Source: Progne subis subis
Taxonomy: Eukaryota > Chordata > Aves > Passeriformes > Hirundinidae
Assembly: GCA_022316685.1 (NCBI GenBank)
Contig: JAKJHU010000005.1
Location: forward strand, 15,168,707-15,232,706
DNA: 64,000 nucleotides
Direction: 5' to 3'
Shown: piece after piece, positions 38,327 to 52,300 of the stretch
Position numbering within the stretch: the stretch's first letter is position 1
How the letters are laid out: each line of letters begins with the position of its first letter
Made by a program: the position numbers and the translations under genes
The notes under the pieces: generated by a model
Database searches by the model: none
Seen by the model: the letters and a program-made list of their open reading frames with translations, nothing else
Told to the model about the DNA's origin: nothing

Positions 38327-40893
38327 GACCATTTTACTTATGTGGAAAAGACCAATACCATCCTTTTTGTGTTACAAGAAACTTTTTCAGGTAATTTGGT
38401 CCACTACACAATTATTTTTAGTGGGTGTTGGAAAGGTCTCGTCATTCTCTATTCCTTTCCCTTCTGCTAAGTGAGCTGACTGCTCAGAATGACCTCAGGG
38501 TTACTGTAGTCAGCAGTGAGCTCACAAAAGATTCTTTTGTAGAATAAGAGTCTTCCACTGGTCTCATACCACAAAACAGCACAGAGCCCACCAGCTGCTT
38601 CCCTTTGCATGAGGAAGATGCTCTCCACTTGCAGCAATCTTCTCCATGTTGAGAAATGAGATATGATCACTGCACCACTGCTGCATCTCTCTCCAGTTTT
38701 TCATCCCTCTGGACCCTTTCAAGACATTGACATTCTTCAGATGTCCCCATTACTTCTGTATCAGCTGCATTGGTATGACACTACAGCTTAACAGACTGCA
38801 AACCTCTGTCTGTCCTGTGCACAGGGTCTCCACCAACAGCCCCAGTGTGCTGTCTCCTCTGTAAACTGCCCTTTCTCTTCCAGTTTTCCTGCTGAGCTAC
38901 TGAGGACAACACTGGTTTATTTTAGCTTGGATTGGTGACGAAGATAATGGTATACTAGCTCTGGCACTGTGAATACCAAGTCTGTTTTAAAGGTCCTGGG
39001 CCTGTCACAAAGTAGGAAACCTGTGTTCCAGGGTCCATCACACTTAGCAACACAAGTATAGAGCCTGAGAAGAATGGCTCTGCATGCTCCTCCTGGGTGC
39101 CTTTTGTCAGCACACAACTGAAAAATGAACCTTCCTCTGTCATTTCCTACATTTTGCATTTCTAGCACACCTGTGGTCAAGATCATTCTTTAAGTACTGC
39201 CTATTGTTTTCATCACATGTCCTTGCTACACTTTTCTGCGTCCTTTTAGTAAGTGCAGATGCTTTTGTAGCATCTGTCTCAAATACTTTGTTAAATGTCC
39301 AACTTCCTATTTCTTAGGATCACCTCAGTGGAGTTCCTTGAGCGCCAGAGGCATGTGACTAGAAAGCCATCCACCAATCCTTTTCAGAAATAACAATTAC
39401 TAGGTTAGTCTAAAATAGAATTGCTTTCACAGAGTTACATCTTAGCAAGAACTTTGAGCTAATCCCTTTGGCTGTATTACCATCTCATAAAGCTTTATTC
39501 AGTCATTAAGCTATAGGTAATTTTCCTGGTACTCTCAGGTCTTTCATATTTTATTTTCTTTTTTTCCCTCTCCCTCCTTGATTAGGAAAGCTATGATTGG
39601 CAAACCAATATTCTCTTTTGCAAACTGATGGATCTCTCCCCCACATATAACTGTCAGTATAAAAACTTGGTAGCTGCCTGTGAGAACTCCTATTCTGCCC
39701 ATTCTGTAACTTCATCAGCATTTTAGTGCTTCAGAGTACTAAGGCCAGACTTAGATTTTCATCTTTACCAAAGTTAAAGCTGTTTATCTTGAAATTACGC
39801 TGGAAAACGAGTGAAAGCAGAGTAAATGTGGCATAAATCATATTCTTTTTGTTCAGCCCGACTCATATTAATTTAGCTCTAACTATCCTTTTGGGATAAA
39901 AATTATATGAATGACACATTTCATTTATTTGTACTTCACCAGTTTAACTGAAAATGTTATTTTTAAACTGTATCATTTTTCATACAGACAAACCTCACTG
40001 GTGACCCACAAATAATACGATTTACTTTCACTTATATTTCCTAGCTACATACACTTCTTGATGTACTGAGTTAGCAAAATCTACCATCTGTAGCTCTTGG
40101 AGAAGTTACTAGATAATTATTAGAGGTAATACATGGCTGACCTCAGTGTTTATCGATTGATTGCTTCATTCCTGTATTGAGGTTTGGGCATACAAACAAC
40201 AGTTTTTGGCAAGCTCTCTTAGACTGGCAAAGATGGAAGGTGAGGGTAAGAAATCAGTGAGAAGAAGTAAAAGTGTAAAGTAATCTAAGGAAAAGGTTGT
40301 TTGATATTGATAGAAAAAGATGTCTGGAAATATAACTATATACATCAATTTAGACAGAATTCAGACTTACTCAGATGCGACCCTGAATTTTGTTCTTGAA
40401 CAGGATCTTTGCATTTCATATTCCTGCTCCTGTTCATAGCAAAGTCATAAGAATTTTTCTATTCATCTAAATGAGAAAAGGACAAAGCCCAGAACACCAC
40501 ACACGAAGGTCAGTCCCCGATGTAATGACTGCAAGAGCAATGACCAGCAGAAATTCACACAGGTACAACTTCCTCAGGTGCTCATATGTAATCTTGGAGC
40601 TGCTGAGCTCACTTGCCAGAGATTAAGAGAAAAGGACTGCATGCTGCAATTGATGTGCTGCATGATCCAAAGCCTATCATCTGTCTTCAGGTCCAGCTTA
40701 AGGACTCTTCCAAGGGTTAACAACATCTCCATTCTTTAGAGGACATTGCAAAAGTTAATCCATTAAAGTTCATGACAGTCATTGAAATTATTGTGATGTA
40801 AGTCCAATGGAAAATTATTGAAGCAAAAGAACTCTGAGAGATATCTTTTAAAACTCTAAATACTCTTTTAAAACAGCTTTTCCTGCTTCACTT

Positions 40894-40922
40894 CCCCCCC
40901 CCCCCCCCCCCCTTTTTTTTTT
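40894..40922 (+). repeat. C19 followed by T10
   Basis: Nineteen C directly followed by ten T. Long C runs are rare and are prone to length errors in sequencing. Confidence 0.9.
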
Positions 40923-41544
40923 CCCCCACGCAGTGGAAGTCAACAGAGACATTAATTTTTCTAACATCTACAGATTTTTATTATACCGTATTTAGGGAAT
41001 TTTCTAAAAAAAGGTAGTATTTCTGCCTTTTTTAAGGTCTTCCACATCTCTGGCCTGAGAAAGTTCAGCTTGGGTTCTTCTGGCAGATACTAAGGTCTGC
41101 TTCATTCTGGAACATGATGCAACATGAAGGGTAATGGTACCACTGTCACTCATACAAGTGAGACCTGAATAAATATAGTGGGACTTCTTCTTCCATCTGT
41201 ATCTTTCCTTTTTTTTTTTTTTTTCCTTTAAAGCTTAATTACTACAAATGTCTAAACTATTTGTGAGAAAAACTTCCTTGTTTATTTTTAATATTCTTAT
41301 CTTTCTGTTGAGGCTCGAGAGATTTCAAAACATGGGGAGGACCTCTAACAGAGGCACATCTGATACATAAAAACAACAAAGAAAACAAAGCAAACAAAAA
41401 TTTGCATGAAAAGAATGTTCTTTTGAAACAGCAGAGACAAACATGCTGTGCCGTGCCATAGCTGTTTCCTACTCTTACAAAACATCAGTGCTCAGAGCCT
41501 CCGTTACAAATGATAATGGCAATAGTAATGTGGGTCCTTATCTG

Positions 41545-41605
41545 AGACCTGCTGAAGTCAGTTAAAGGCCTTCCATTGATTGCAGGGAATATTAGATCAG
41601 GCCCT
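41545..41605 (+). repeat. remnant of an old interspersed repeat ending GATCAGGCCC
   Basis: Contains CTGCTGAAGTCAGTTAAAGG, CCATTGATTGCAGGGAAT and AGATCAGGCCC, the same word order as the copy at 8000-8050. Family not determined. Confidence 0.45.
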
Positions 41606-43776
41606 TTCAGAACGTATTTTGGTCAACTCTTGTCCAACCGTTATTTCACATTGGAGAAATGGGGTTTATCTCCCTTCTGCACTCTGGGCTTCTGTCAGCA
41701 GAGTGACATCCAAGAGAGGGATCCAAGCACGAGAAAAGTCCAGGCTGTCCCGATGGTGAAGTACAGAGGGTGTGGTTTAAAGAGTCTCAACACGATGACA
41801 CACGAGAGAGAAAGGGAGAGTGAAACAAAATAAATCATAGAGCAAGACTGGCAGGCAAAGATGTAGAAAAGTATAAAAGCAGCTTTTTCTTCAGTTTTTC
41901 TACCAAAAATAGTCCGGTCATGTTAAGACGTGAACAGGTGGGAAAGTACAGCTTTGCAGCTTTAAAATTGTACATTGTTTTTCATCAGTAACACAAAAGA
42001 GAGTTTGAAAAAAGTGAAAAACGTTCCAGCAGGTTTTGGAGCAGGAAGGAAATCATGCCAAATTATTGCTGATATTCAGTCTTTACAGGTGTGCTTTCTT
42101 CTTCACCTTGATGGGAAATCCCCTCATTTAATCTCATACAATGTAGCAGAATGACTGTAAGCCACTTCCTACCTGGTGTCCTTTTCTTCTGCTTTTCAAA
42201 CCAGTGAGGCAACAGGAATTAAGACCCTGCAGGTTATGGCATATGGATGAAATCGTATCAGCTTGCACAGCATCTGTGGCAGTGGGGATCTGGAGGGATG
42301 CTGGCAGTCCTGTGCAAGGAAACATTTAGCAGAGCTTGAACTGTTTGCTATAGTTTGGTCTTCATCTGACTACTTGCTCCCATGCTTTCCAATAAAATTT
42401 GCTGTCCTCTTACAGAGTGTTGCATTTCAGTAGGGGAGTGTTGACTGTAGGTGCAATGAGAATTTTTATATTATTTCAAAATAAAGATGATTCATGGGGA
42501 AAAAGACCATATCCTATCATATCCTGTCACCATTATGCAAACGGAACTAGATACTAATACTGCTGTTGCACATTTTATTATTCAAAAAACCAAAATTACA
42601 AAAAATAAAAGGAAAGGACAAGAACTACTCAAATGTATAATTTCCCTAAGATCATCAGATTCTTTAAAAATATTGAAAAATTCTCAGAAAACACTGTTAA
42701 AATACAAATATTTCACAAGATTGCATTTAATTTTTAAGTAGTTTGAATCTTCTGACCACTATCAGCTTCCACGTGATTTTATTTTTCTTGTGCTATTTAA
42801 TATTTATTTTATTTGCATTTTAAGTTTTTAAAAACTTCTACATTAGTGCAATTATAATGCCTGTATTCTGTTAAACATTAGAGAGAAAAATAACACTTTG
42901 TGCTTCTGAGTTGACATCATGTAGCAGAACCATTTCAATGTATAGTCTTTTGATAAAATTGCTTTGATAATTTTCCAGAAACCTTTGGATTTTTTTTTTT
43001 TTTTTTTAAATAAAGCATATTGCAATATTTTGACACTTTGCCCCAAATTTGGAAATGCAGTTTTTTCTTACCTGGCACTAAGCTGATCATCAGCATCATT
43101 ATTTTCTCAGTTTTCATGAAGTGCCTATGAAATCAGATATTCTTGTCCATGCCCATTCCCACCCTGATCATAGAGCCATAAAGCCAACACCTCTTCCCTG
43201 TGCACTACCCAACCACCTGGGACTAGAGATTGGACATTTTTCCCTTCCTGTAGGAGCATAGGCCCTGGGACCCTGATAAATCTATAGAGAGTTGGAAAAA
43301 ACCCAGGGCCACATCTTATTCCATATATTTTTAGTAAGATACTGTCTTTTTTCTCTTTCTGTGCTTTATTAGGATAAAGGACAGAATGGGAGATGAATAC
43401 ATCTTGTAATAATTTTGCAAACATACAAGAAAATGTATAACTCAGAATATTTGATAACAATTCATACATACATTGCTACTTCTGTACGTGCAATGAAAAC
43501 ACACAGAATGGCACTGTAATTTAGAAAATGTGAATTGTCGAAGAGATTATTATAAATATAAATAAATATTCCATTAATTTTATTTTTAATCATTATTAGT
43601 TTTCACTGGTTTTTGCACTCAATAAAATGTTATAAATTAAATATTTGACTAGAGCAAATTAAGCAACACGTTAGAACAAGCCTTGAGAAAAGAAGTTTAT
43701 TCATCACATTTGATCAATTTCCATAGCTTTAGATTTTTAGTGTGATGAGAGATATAATGAAACAATTTTCAACAAA

Positions 43777-43860
43777 GGCCTGATCCAAAACTTGTGAAAG
43801 GTAGTGGGCACCATCACTATGTCATTAAAATTAATTGGCAAGTCTCCTTCATTAGTAGGA
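43777..43860 (-). repeat. remnant of an old interspersed repeat
   Basis: Begins GGCCTGATCC on the plus strand, the complement of the word shared with the copies at 8038 and 41594, and runs through further diverged sequence. The end is uncertain. Confidence 0.3.
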
Positions 43861-44113
43861 GCAAGATTTTGATTATGGTAACTTGCCTGAGTCTTGAAAA
43901 TTAAAGCTTTATATTTTGAGATTAAAATTCCTGTTCATACAAGTACAGCCTGTAAAAAGTAATGAATGGAAAGTAGGGTGGAAATCTTGAAGTGCTTGTT
44001 CAATTAAAAAAGGGAAAAAAAAAGTGAAATACTGATTTTTTAATACTTTAGCAAGAAATTACAAAAATGGTCAATCATTTCAGTTTTCACATTCTGTATA
44101 TTGATATACTCAA

Positions 44114-44345
44114 ATGATGTTCAGATTAAATATTAGAAAAATAATTCTTTCACTGAAAGTGTGGTCAGACCCTGGAATAGATTGCCCAGGGAGGTGGTGG
44201 AATCACTATCTCTGCAGGTGTTCAAGAGGTGTCTGGATGTGGCACTTGGGGGTATGGTTTAGGGATGATTATGGTGGTGTTGGGTTGATGGTTGAACTAG
44301 ATGATCTTGAATGTCTCTTCCAACCTTAAGACTCTGTGATTCTGT
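44114..44345 (+). mobile_element. CR1 LINE 3' end
   Basis: Plus-strand 3' tail of an avian CR1. It passes through AGACCCTGGAATAGATTGCC, CAGGGAGGTGGTGGAATCAC, AAGAGGTGTCTGGATGTGGC, GAACTAGATGATCTTGAATG and CTCTTCCAACCTTAAG, and ends in the diagnostic tail repeat CTGTGATTCTGT. It is 5'-truncated to about 230 bases and non-coding. Confidence 0.95.
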
Positions 44346-47300
44346 AAACTGGTTCTATACTTACTATAATACATAGCATTAGCCAAAACCTCAAGGCCTA
44401 AAATAAATCTTGTCACATACTGAAAACAAAGTATGTTTCAGAATATAAGAGAATATTTCAGTTTGGAAAAAGAGAAAAAAAAAAAAAAATTAACTTGTCC
44501 TGCTGATTCGTGATGAGACGAAGTGTTGGTATCTCAAAGTTGCTCAGGGAAGTGACATTGAGATGCACATTGGTGGCTGCTTTCTGCAGTCACGTGCATG
44601 GCTTGCCGCTCCTTTTCCTTGAAGTCAGTGGAAATTCTGCCATTGTGCAAAATAGGATGACAGCTAAGAGTTTTATTTTCTTTTGAATAAATATCTTTCC
44701 CAGCATTTCTCTTTACCTCACCACCAGCTTTTTCCTCTTGCATCCCCACAACTATCCCTTATTTTATATGGCTGCATCCATTTCATCTCTTGACAGATCA
44801 CTGTAGGCTCAGTCCAGCTGGTTATGTGCCACACGGACTTTTTGTGATCAAGTGTCTCCATTTCAGGGACAGCTGTCTAATTGCAATGCCTCTCACAGCC
44901 CCATCTCCCCGTGTTCAAAATCTCTTCCTCTGATGTGATTTCAAGCTGATTCTGAGCAGGCAGGAGGAAGGAGAAAAGAGGAAGGACGTTGGTGCGGTTA
45001 TGGTGTTAGCCAGAGCCTCTGGGGATGAAGGTGTGTTTCCCTGTTCTGCCACAAACGGCTGTCGTGGCTTCAGGCAAATGACTCGAAGTAGTATATAGGT
45101 CCCTAAAATGTTGCTTAGGCAGCAGAATAATGCTTTATAAGCACGGATAAGTCCTGGCCTAAGTTTCTGCATCTCTCTGCCTGTGTGAGAAATGCCTCAG
45201 TGAGGACATGACTGAGCAGTTTGGGGCCTGGCTCACGCCTGAGCTTGCCTGGACAAAGAGCTTTGGTGCTTCTCCTCCTGCTCCTCCCGCTGGGACAGGG
45301 CCTGGCTGGTGGGTGCCCCTGCTCCCATCCCACCCGGCTGTGCCCCGGGGAGGGGACACACACGGCTTTCACCGCACTTCACAGTCCACTTTCCAAGGGA
45401 ATGCCCTGCTCATCCTGCCCCACTTGCCCTGTGCCCAGGGAATGCAGAGGCTGGGTGTTTTTTCAGGTGGAAGTAAGTTGGGAATGCCTGGCAGGAGCTT
45501 TCAGCACCTGGTGCCAGACTCCATCTGCTCACACACTGGAACCTCAGGTAACGTCCAGTAGGTGGACATTGGGTCGTCGACATCAACATGCCATGCAGTC
45601 CATCCATGCCTGTTGGGCTGCCCAACTTGCTCACATAGATGGAAGAGTGGGAATTAAGAGCAGAGACACCCCAAGGCATCCTTTTTGTACCTTACCTCCC
45701 AGGGCTCTGAAGCACAGATCTCCAACCAGAAGGGAGGATTTCACACTTGCTTAAAGTTGGGTATTACCTTGCTTGAGTAAAGATTTAATTTAAAAAGTAT
45801 ATAAATAAAATCTCCCTTGGAATGAAAAATATTAGGCCAAATCCTGTGCCTAGTTAAGTACATATAATAAACAAGATCCAGGGAATTTTCTTCCTCTATC
45901 TTTGCAGAAGATTCAGAGAACCTCTTAATCCGTGCCGATGTCCTTCACTAAAAGGCAGATTAATACTGTCCTCTATTATTTTAACAAAATAAATTAGGAA
46001 AGATGGGGGTTCAGCAATTTGTTTTCAGTATCTTACAGACTTTTACATTTCCCTATTTTTTCTTAAGTGAGCTCTTCCCCATACCTACTTTCTCACAGGT
46101 GTGAGAAACTGATGTACATTTGACCTCCTTTCTCCCCTCTGTTTGCACTCCACTACTGTCAGGTGATTAGTCTAACTTCTCAAAAACTATCTTTCTGTCG
46201 ACATTGTTAAAATCTTTTATTTTCATATCCTGACTCTCCTGGTAGTAACTTGAAAAAAAAAAATACAGACTTTCTTTCATTAAGTAAAGGGATGCATTGC
46301 AAGCCATGTTAATTAATCTTAGACAAAATCTTAAGGAAGACAAGACAACTGAAGTTTTTAAGCCCCATTAGCCAGAGAGGACGAGTGAACGATTTCATGA
46401 GAGCTAGAAACACGCACAAAAAAAGGCTAAAATTTTTTGAGTTTTTAAATCTTGTGCAACCAGTCTTTGAAGGAGACAAAAACTGAAGTAGAAGTCAAGA
46501 AAACTTCAATGGCTGCTATCCAAAGGACAATGATTTTTCAGACAGTTCGAGAAAATTAAAAAAGCTAGGTAAAGTTTCAATATACTAGTCAAAATAACTA
46601 CAGTACGTTCCTCGGGCACTCCTTGACTAGATGAGAAAGATTAAAGATTGGGTTTTGTCCTTGGTTTCAGGATTGTAGCATAGATCATGAATGAAATGGA
46701 TCAAACCCAACTCTCACTTTGTTTTTCCCTTCTCCATTTTAGAGAAGACAAAGTCTGTATAAGGAGCACATGCCAGGTGCATACAAAAGCGATATATAGT
46801 CTCAGTATGAAAACTGTGTGCCTCAGAATCCTGTAACATATGCATCATCTTACTCAATCTGGTTTGTGTTATGATTGCCATTTTCAGGAGCATGAGAGCA
46901 CAAGAGTAATACAAGCTGACTGTGTTCTTCCATCAGTTTTGGATTGGGCCCTTGGTTGTCCTTTCTGAATTGAGCACTGGCTCACTCAAAATCTTGTACA
47001 AGCCACTTGGGGAAATCATTTCTAAAAAGTCCCCCACATTTTGAGTTCTTCTTTTTTTAAAGATTGCCTAAATTAGACACCTGCTGGTAAGTCTTTAAAG
47101 CCAGACAACCGTAAACAGAGGCATGCAAAGTCAGTGAATACTTTTGAGCCCTTTCAGCCTTATCTCTGTATGGCTGAATAATTTCTGTTGTGATTTGGGA
47201 GGCCCAGATGAGTTATATCAGGGCTAAATTGTTAAGTTTATGCTTATATGTATAAAATTTGTTGAGTTTGTTGGGGTTTTTTTGGAGGGGTTGTTTTTTG

Positions 47301-50300
47301 TGGTTTTGGTGGTTTGTTTTGTTTTTTCCCCCCAAAAAGCTGATCAAGTACAGACTAAAGGTAAGTCCTCAGTCTGCTTGCATACCTGTCTGCACAATAT
47401 GGACTGCTTGACAAAATGTATCTCTTGACCAAAGATGAAAACAATGTATATTTAGATTCCATAACGTTAGGCACTTAAAACAGAGCTGAACCTCTCATTC
47501 CAGTGTTATTGCCAACAAGAAGACATGATTTGCAACTTAGTTCAAAAATGCAAAGGAAGGTAGTATGAGGAGAAAGCACATCTGGTGGTGACCTTTTTAC
47601 TGCTAAACTTATCTCTGTCACAAGGAATTAAAAGGATAATCATTAAACAAAACACTGAAAACTGAGAAATCCACAAGAAAAAAATAATATGACTCATGAA
47701 AGGTGTGCTCTTACTTTCCCTTATTGGTAAAAATGAATCACAACTGTGTGTGAACTAAGTGAAAAAAAGATCAACTGTAAATACTGCTTTCTTTTTCCTA
47801 CCTTTTATCCCGTTCTTGTACCTTTGAAAAACGTTGCTATGAAAAAGAAATTACATTTTCTGAAGCAATATTTACAGAGTCAGAGTATTCACAACACTCA
47901 GCCAGCTAACCCGGAAGTTAACCTAGGTTCACTTGCTTTGTTCAATTGCCCTAGCTTTAGGTCAAAGTGAATGAGACCAGTTTTTAAGGTTTAGCTCATC
48001 TGCCCTTGTACTTAAAGCCGGTATTTTTGCTTTTTTTGGGAAACTCAGCTAAGATGGAGACGTGGTGTTTTGTCTGATCAGGCTTTTGAATCTTTGATTC
48101 TGAAAACCTCATTCTTGCAATTTTAGTTTGCTATGTTTGATCAAACCTTCTCGCATCTTGATGCCTGTGAATAAGCCTGGCCTCTTTTTCTGGGCAGTCT
48201 GTGATCGAAAAATAAAGAGAAGAGGTAAGGGTGATTTGACTTTGAAGTTAACAAAAAGTATAGGTATGATTCCATTACTAAAAGAAATCCTGCCCCTAAA
48301 CTTGACCTTAATGGTTATTAGCTTTTGATGTAAAATCCCGAGTATGTGATACATACCAATGTTCAGTAAAAACAAAAGTAAACCAAAATCTATTGAATAA
48401 TTATTTTTTTTAACAATAAAAGAAGCCATATAAACCAGAAATGTGTATGTATATATTTTTTAAATTTCTATAAACTCCCATAATACTCACAGGTAAAATA
48501 TTCACACAACACAGATGGATATATTATTTGAACAGGTAGGCCCAGATTTTTTATAAATCAGACAAACATACTTTTCCCAGCTAGTGCTGAAGCCAGTTTT
48601 TCCTCACTGAGGATCAGTAATACTGTAAATTAATGATGAAATGTGAAATTACTCCTGGAAGACTACTGCCACTAAAGTGAAAACAAGCGTAGATGTCAGA
48701 TGTTCAAACTTATCTTTAAATACTTCAGTCATTTTTCTCGGGAAGTGAGTAAAGTCCTAAAAAATATATCCAAAAGGCTTTTGTCATCCATCTGCATATC
48801 ACTACCACTTGTATTATCTGAAGTGGTCTTTGAGTCAAATCAATCCATAGATTCACTTATCAACTTCACAGTACCATACACATCTTCAAAACTACCCAGC
48901 ACAAGCATTATTCTTCCACCTCTGATTTAACAGGAGAATCAGAATGGATCCAGACTTGGCAAGAGGGTTGAGAAGCACAATACATCTAAAATGCGATATA
49001 GATGTGATTAGAATGCTTTTGGGGGCCTGTAGTATTAGCACAGGTGGTGAAGGCACCATCAGAAATATCCCCAGCTCAGAATAAACCAGTATTTCCCTTT
49101 TTTCCCTAGCCATGTGATATGCCATCTCTCTGCTGTACTGGGCAATTTCTACTGTACTCTGCTAGTCACTATGGAAACATTAAATACAACTGGATTCAGT
49201 AGACCCAAGGCAGAATCACATCCACTTGAGATACTGTTTTTGTTTGGTGGGAAGTCACTGATAAGCAGATTTGAAACCAATTCAGCCAACCTTATCTACC
49301 TGATGGTGACCATATCAAGATTCTGCTTTCCTCCGGAAGACCACATGGACAATGACAAACATTTACTGCAGTAGAAATACAGTGTTCTTCTGCTTCTTCC
49401 TTCTGTGCTTCTTATGTCTATTTCCTGTCAAAGAAATGAATTAGTTTGATGTGAAGTGAGCTGTTCTTGACACACCCTTGTTGTTTTTTTTTAATCACTT
49501 TATTATCTTTAAGGCTGTTGACGTGGATTGTTCAGTAATTCATTACAGTATTTTTATAGACTGATTAGTTTATGATGCTCGGCCTCTTCACATCTTTCTT
49601 TCCCCCTCTGTAAAAGACTCCTGCCTTTTCTCATTTTCTAGAGCTTCCCTTGTCCTCCCCAGGTTCCATATGCAGTCACTAATATTTGGGAAAATATCTT
49701 TGTTAGTCTGAAAATCAACTAGTTTGGCTGCTTCAAACTTTTTCTTGTTTTGTCTTGGGTAAATTTCCTCTGCCTCTGCTGGCTAAAACATTAATTTAAA
49801 TTTATTCTTTAATCTGCTTTTTCTGTATTCTGTCTGAACTCTGTCTGCATTCTGTACTCTTCTGTCCTTAAAATATATTTTTTTCCACGTGCCTGATTGC
49901 AATGTGTCTTTCATGTTTGTGTGTATGTGAAGCCATGCTTGCTTGCTTCCTACATTATGTAATGGACCTATACATTGTTTTCCTCCTCTTTCTAATACAA
50001 TCATAACTACTTCTTTTCCTTGCACTTCATGCATTAAATTATTGTCATAATTTAAATATATTTTCCATCTGAGATTTTTCTGATTTTTCCCCACCTGATC
50101 ATACTTGGAAATAATGCTTATAAAATAATATGCCTTTCAAGAATGGAAATCCTACCATAAAGGACATACAAGTTTAAGTACTTAGCTTGCAAAATAAGGT
50201 TCCAAAACAACGAGAATTAAAGCTACCGGGAAACAGGCTGCAGGAGCTCTTCAAAAAGAAAATTACTTCTTTTCACTCAAAGCTTAAAAACAGTAGCTGC

Positions 50301-51914
50301 GTATTATATGACACTATGAACTAACTCAAATATATTGAATAAAATATTTTTAATATCAGGAAAATATGGGAAAAGGTGATTGATGCTATTCAGAAAATAG
50401 CATCAAGATTACAGTATAAAAATTCTATTTTTTTCCTATAGAAGATTATATTTTAGGTTTGACATATGGATGCTGTAACTGTATAATAAGATGTATTGTG
50501 CTTATCATGTAACTGACCTAAAATCTTTGAAAAGTATCAAATGTACTTCACAAATAGCTTCTGTGAGTATATATTGTCCCTTGTATGGTCATGCACCTTT
50601 CTTTCTTCTGTTTAGAAGCCTAGGCTTTTATAAAGAGTCTGTGTTTTCTTTTAAAGTCTGCTGTGATATGCCTTTGAGCATATTTCATTTGCTGTTTTGA
50701 CTGGCTTGACTTTTCACTTCAACAGTGCAGCTGAATTACAAGCCTTGCATTAAATTTAATTCATCCTTTTGATAACATTAATAACAAAGTCAGCCTTATC
50801 AGGGGTAAGAATCAAGAAGGATTAAGCAGCTGAAGCCTGTGGGACAGAATAGAGCATGAATCAGGTCTGCCAGGTGGAAAATGAAATTATGAAAAAGAAG
50901 AGTAGAGGGTAGCTCATGAAATAGAGAAGAATGGAACTGGTGAATTTTGTGGGAATTCACAAACTACCAGACTTGCCTTCAGACATCCCAACCTTTTCTG
51001 AGAGGCACTGTGAGTACAGGCACTCCAGTTCTGGTATTGGTAACATAGAGAAAGGTGGCTGTTCGTGTTCCTGTACTGCATGAAACTGGGAGCAGGTCAC
51101 ACGTGGTTGCTATGGTGAGATCACATGTGATGAGTCTGTGCTGGGTTTGGAATGCCTAAGTGTTCAGGGATACCTAGAGTGAAAGGAGAGGAGGTTCCTG
51201 ACCTAGCTCCAAGCCCTTCCCCACCCATTCCATGGGGCAGTGGTGCTACAAGGATGAAGGAAAACATGCTTCACCTCCCACCTATCACCACATCCTCCCC
51301 AGGATCCCTCTGCCTGTTCTCTGGAGATACATGCTGACCTTCTTGCCCTTGGCCACAAGGAATTTTTTTTAAGTGGTCTGGAAGAAATAGAAGAATTGGC
51401 TGAAATAGGTGGGTATCATACAATGAAGGTCAAAGACTAGCTGTGAATTTCTGGGTACTGTTCTGGCCACATTAACTTGAAATAGAGACTGAGTTTTAGC
51501 ATGTTACTATTCATAATGGAATTTTCAAAACACTGAAGGACAGTCCAGTGAACATCAGTGAGAACTAGACAGTCAACTTTCAGCTGCACTTCCCTTCTGC
51601 ATCACTTACAGGGCTGACAGAAAGCTAAATCAGGGAAGAGGCAGACTAAGGAGTGTTGCTGGGGTGAGTGAGGAATAAGAAAGGGAGAACAGCAACAGCA
51701 GAACATACCCATGTCTTTGGGTTAAAGGACTATTATATTGACAGGGATTAGCAATCAGCAATGGGAAGTATGGAGGCAAGAAAACACTTCTGTGTGGTTC
51801 TGTGGATGATGTAATTTTTTAAACAAAAGAGTATTCCGTGTAATTGCAGGTTTCATGTGTTGAAATCAGTTGTTGCTTCATTAGAGTGTTTGCAGTGTGG
51901 CTGGTCAATTTGCA

Positions 51915-52030
51915 GATATACAGATATACATGTGTGTGTGTATAGCTATAACTATATAATCTACATCTATATCTGTATTTATATCTATATCTAATCTATG
52001 TCTATACCATCTATATCCATATCTATTATC
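51915..52030. repeat. degenerate ATCTAT / TA-rich repeat
   Basis: A GTGTGTGTG patch leads into many diverged ATCTAT and TATATC units. Confidence 0.8.
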
Positions 52031-52267
52031 TCCTTGGGAATCCAAGCAGCTTTTCTCTGACTTTTAGTGTTATGTTTAAGATAGCACAATGGCTCTTACT
52101 ATAATACAGCTTTATCATGTGTACTATTTAAGTCTGCCAAAATAATTGGGGATGTAAAGGAAAGAGAGGGATGGTGGCTGACTGAGTAATGTTCAAACTG
52201 TCAAATTTCTCATGAACAAATTAGCTGATCCTAATCTAGTTGACATTGGGAAACCATCCAGGATTTT

Positions 52268-52290
52268 TTTAATTATTATTATTATTATTT
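52268..52290. repeat. ATT trinucleotide run
   Basis: About seven ATT units. Confidence 0.8.
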
Positions 52291-52300
52291 GGGGTTTTGA

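Larger units (their letters stand above)
35701..44113. other. intergenic DNA, simple-repeat-rich part
   Basis: No coding gene supported. It contains a GT/T-rich block (35718-35880), T runs (37483-37499, 37714-37747), a GAAA/GGAA microsatellite (38266-38326), a C19T10 run (40894-40922) and old repeat remnants near 41545-41605 and 43777-43860. Confidence 0.8.
44346..52300. other. intergenic DNA, middle part
   Basis: No coding gene supported. It includes a GC-richer patch at about 45200-45420, a TA/ATCTAT-rich block at 51915-52030 and an ATT run at 52268-52290. The rest is AT-rich without recognised elements. Confidence 0.8.

Noticed and set aside
45221..45754. 177-codon plus-strand frame whose translation begins like a secretory signal peptide (leucine core, then AGGCPCSH).
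   Set aside because: The first codon is TTG, not ATG; an in-frame TGA lies 12 bases upstream and no in-frame ATG precedes the hydrophobic core. No promoter, splice context or known family. The GC-rich patch explains the leucine and proline content.
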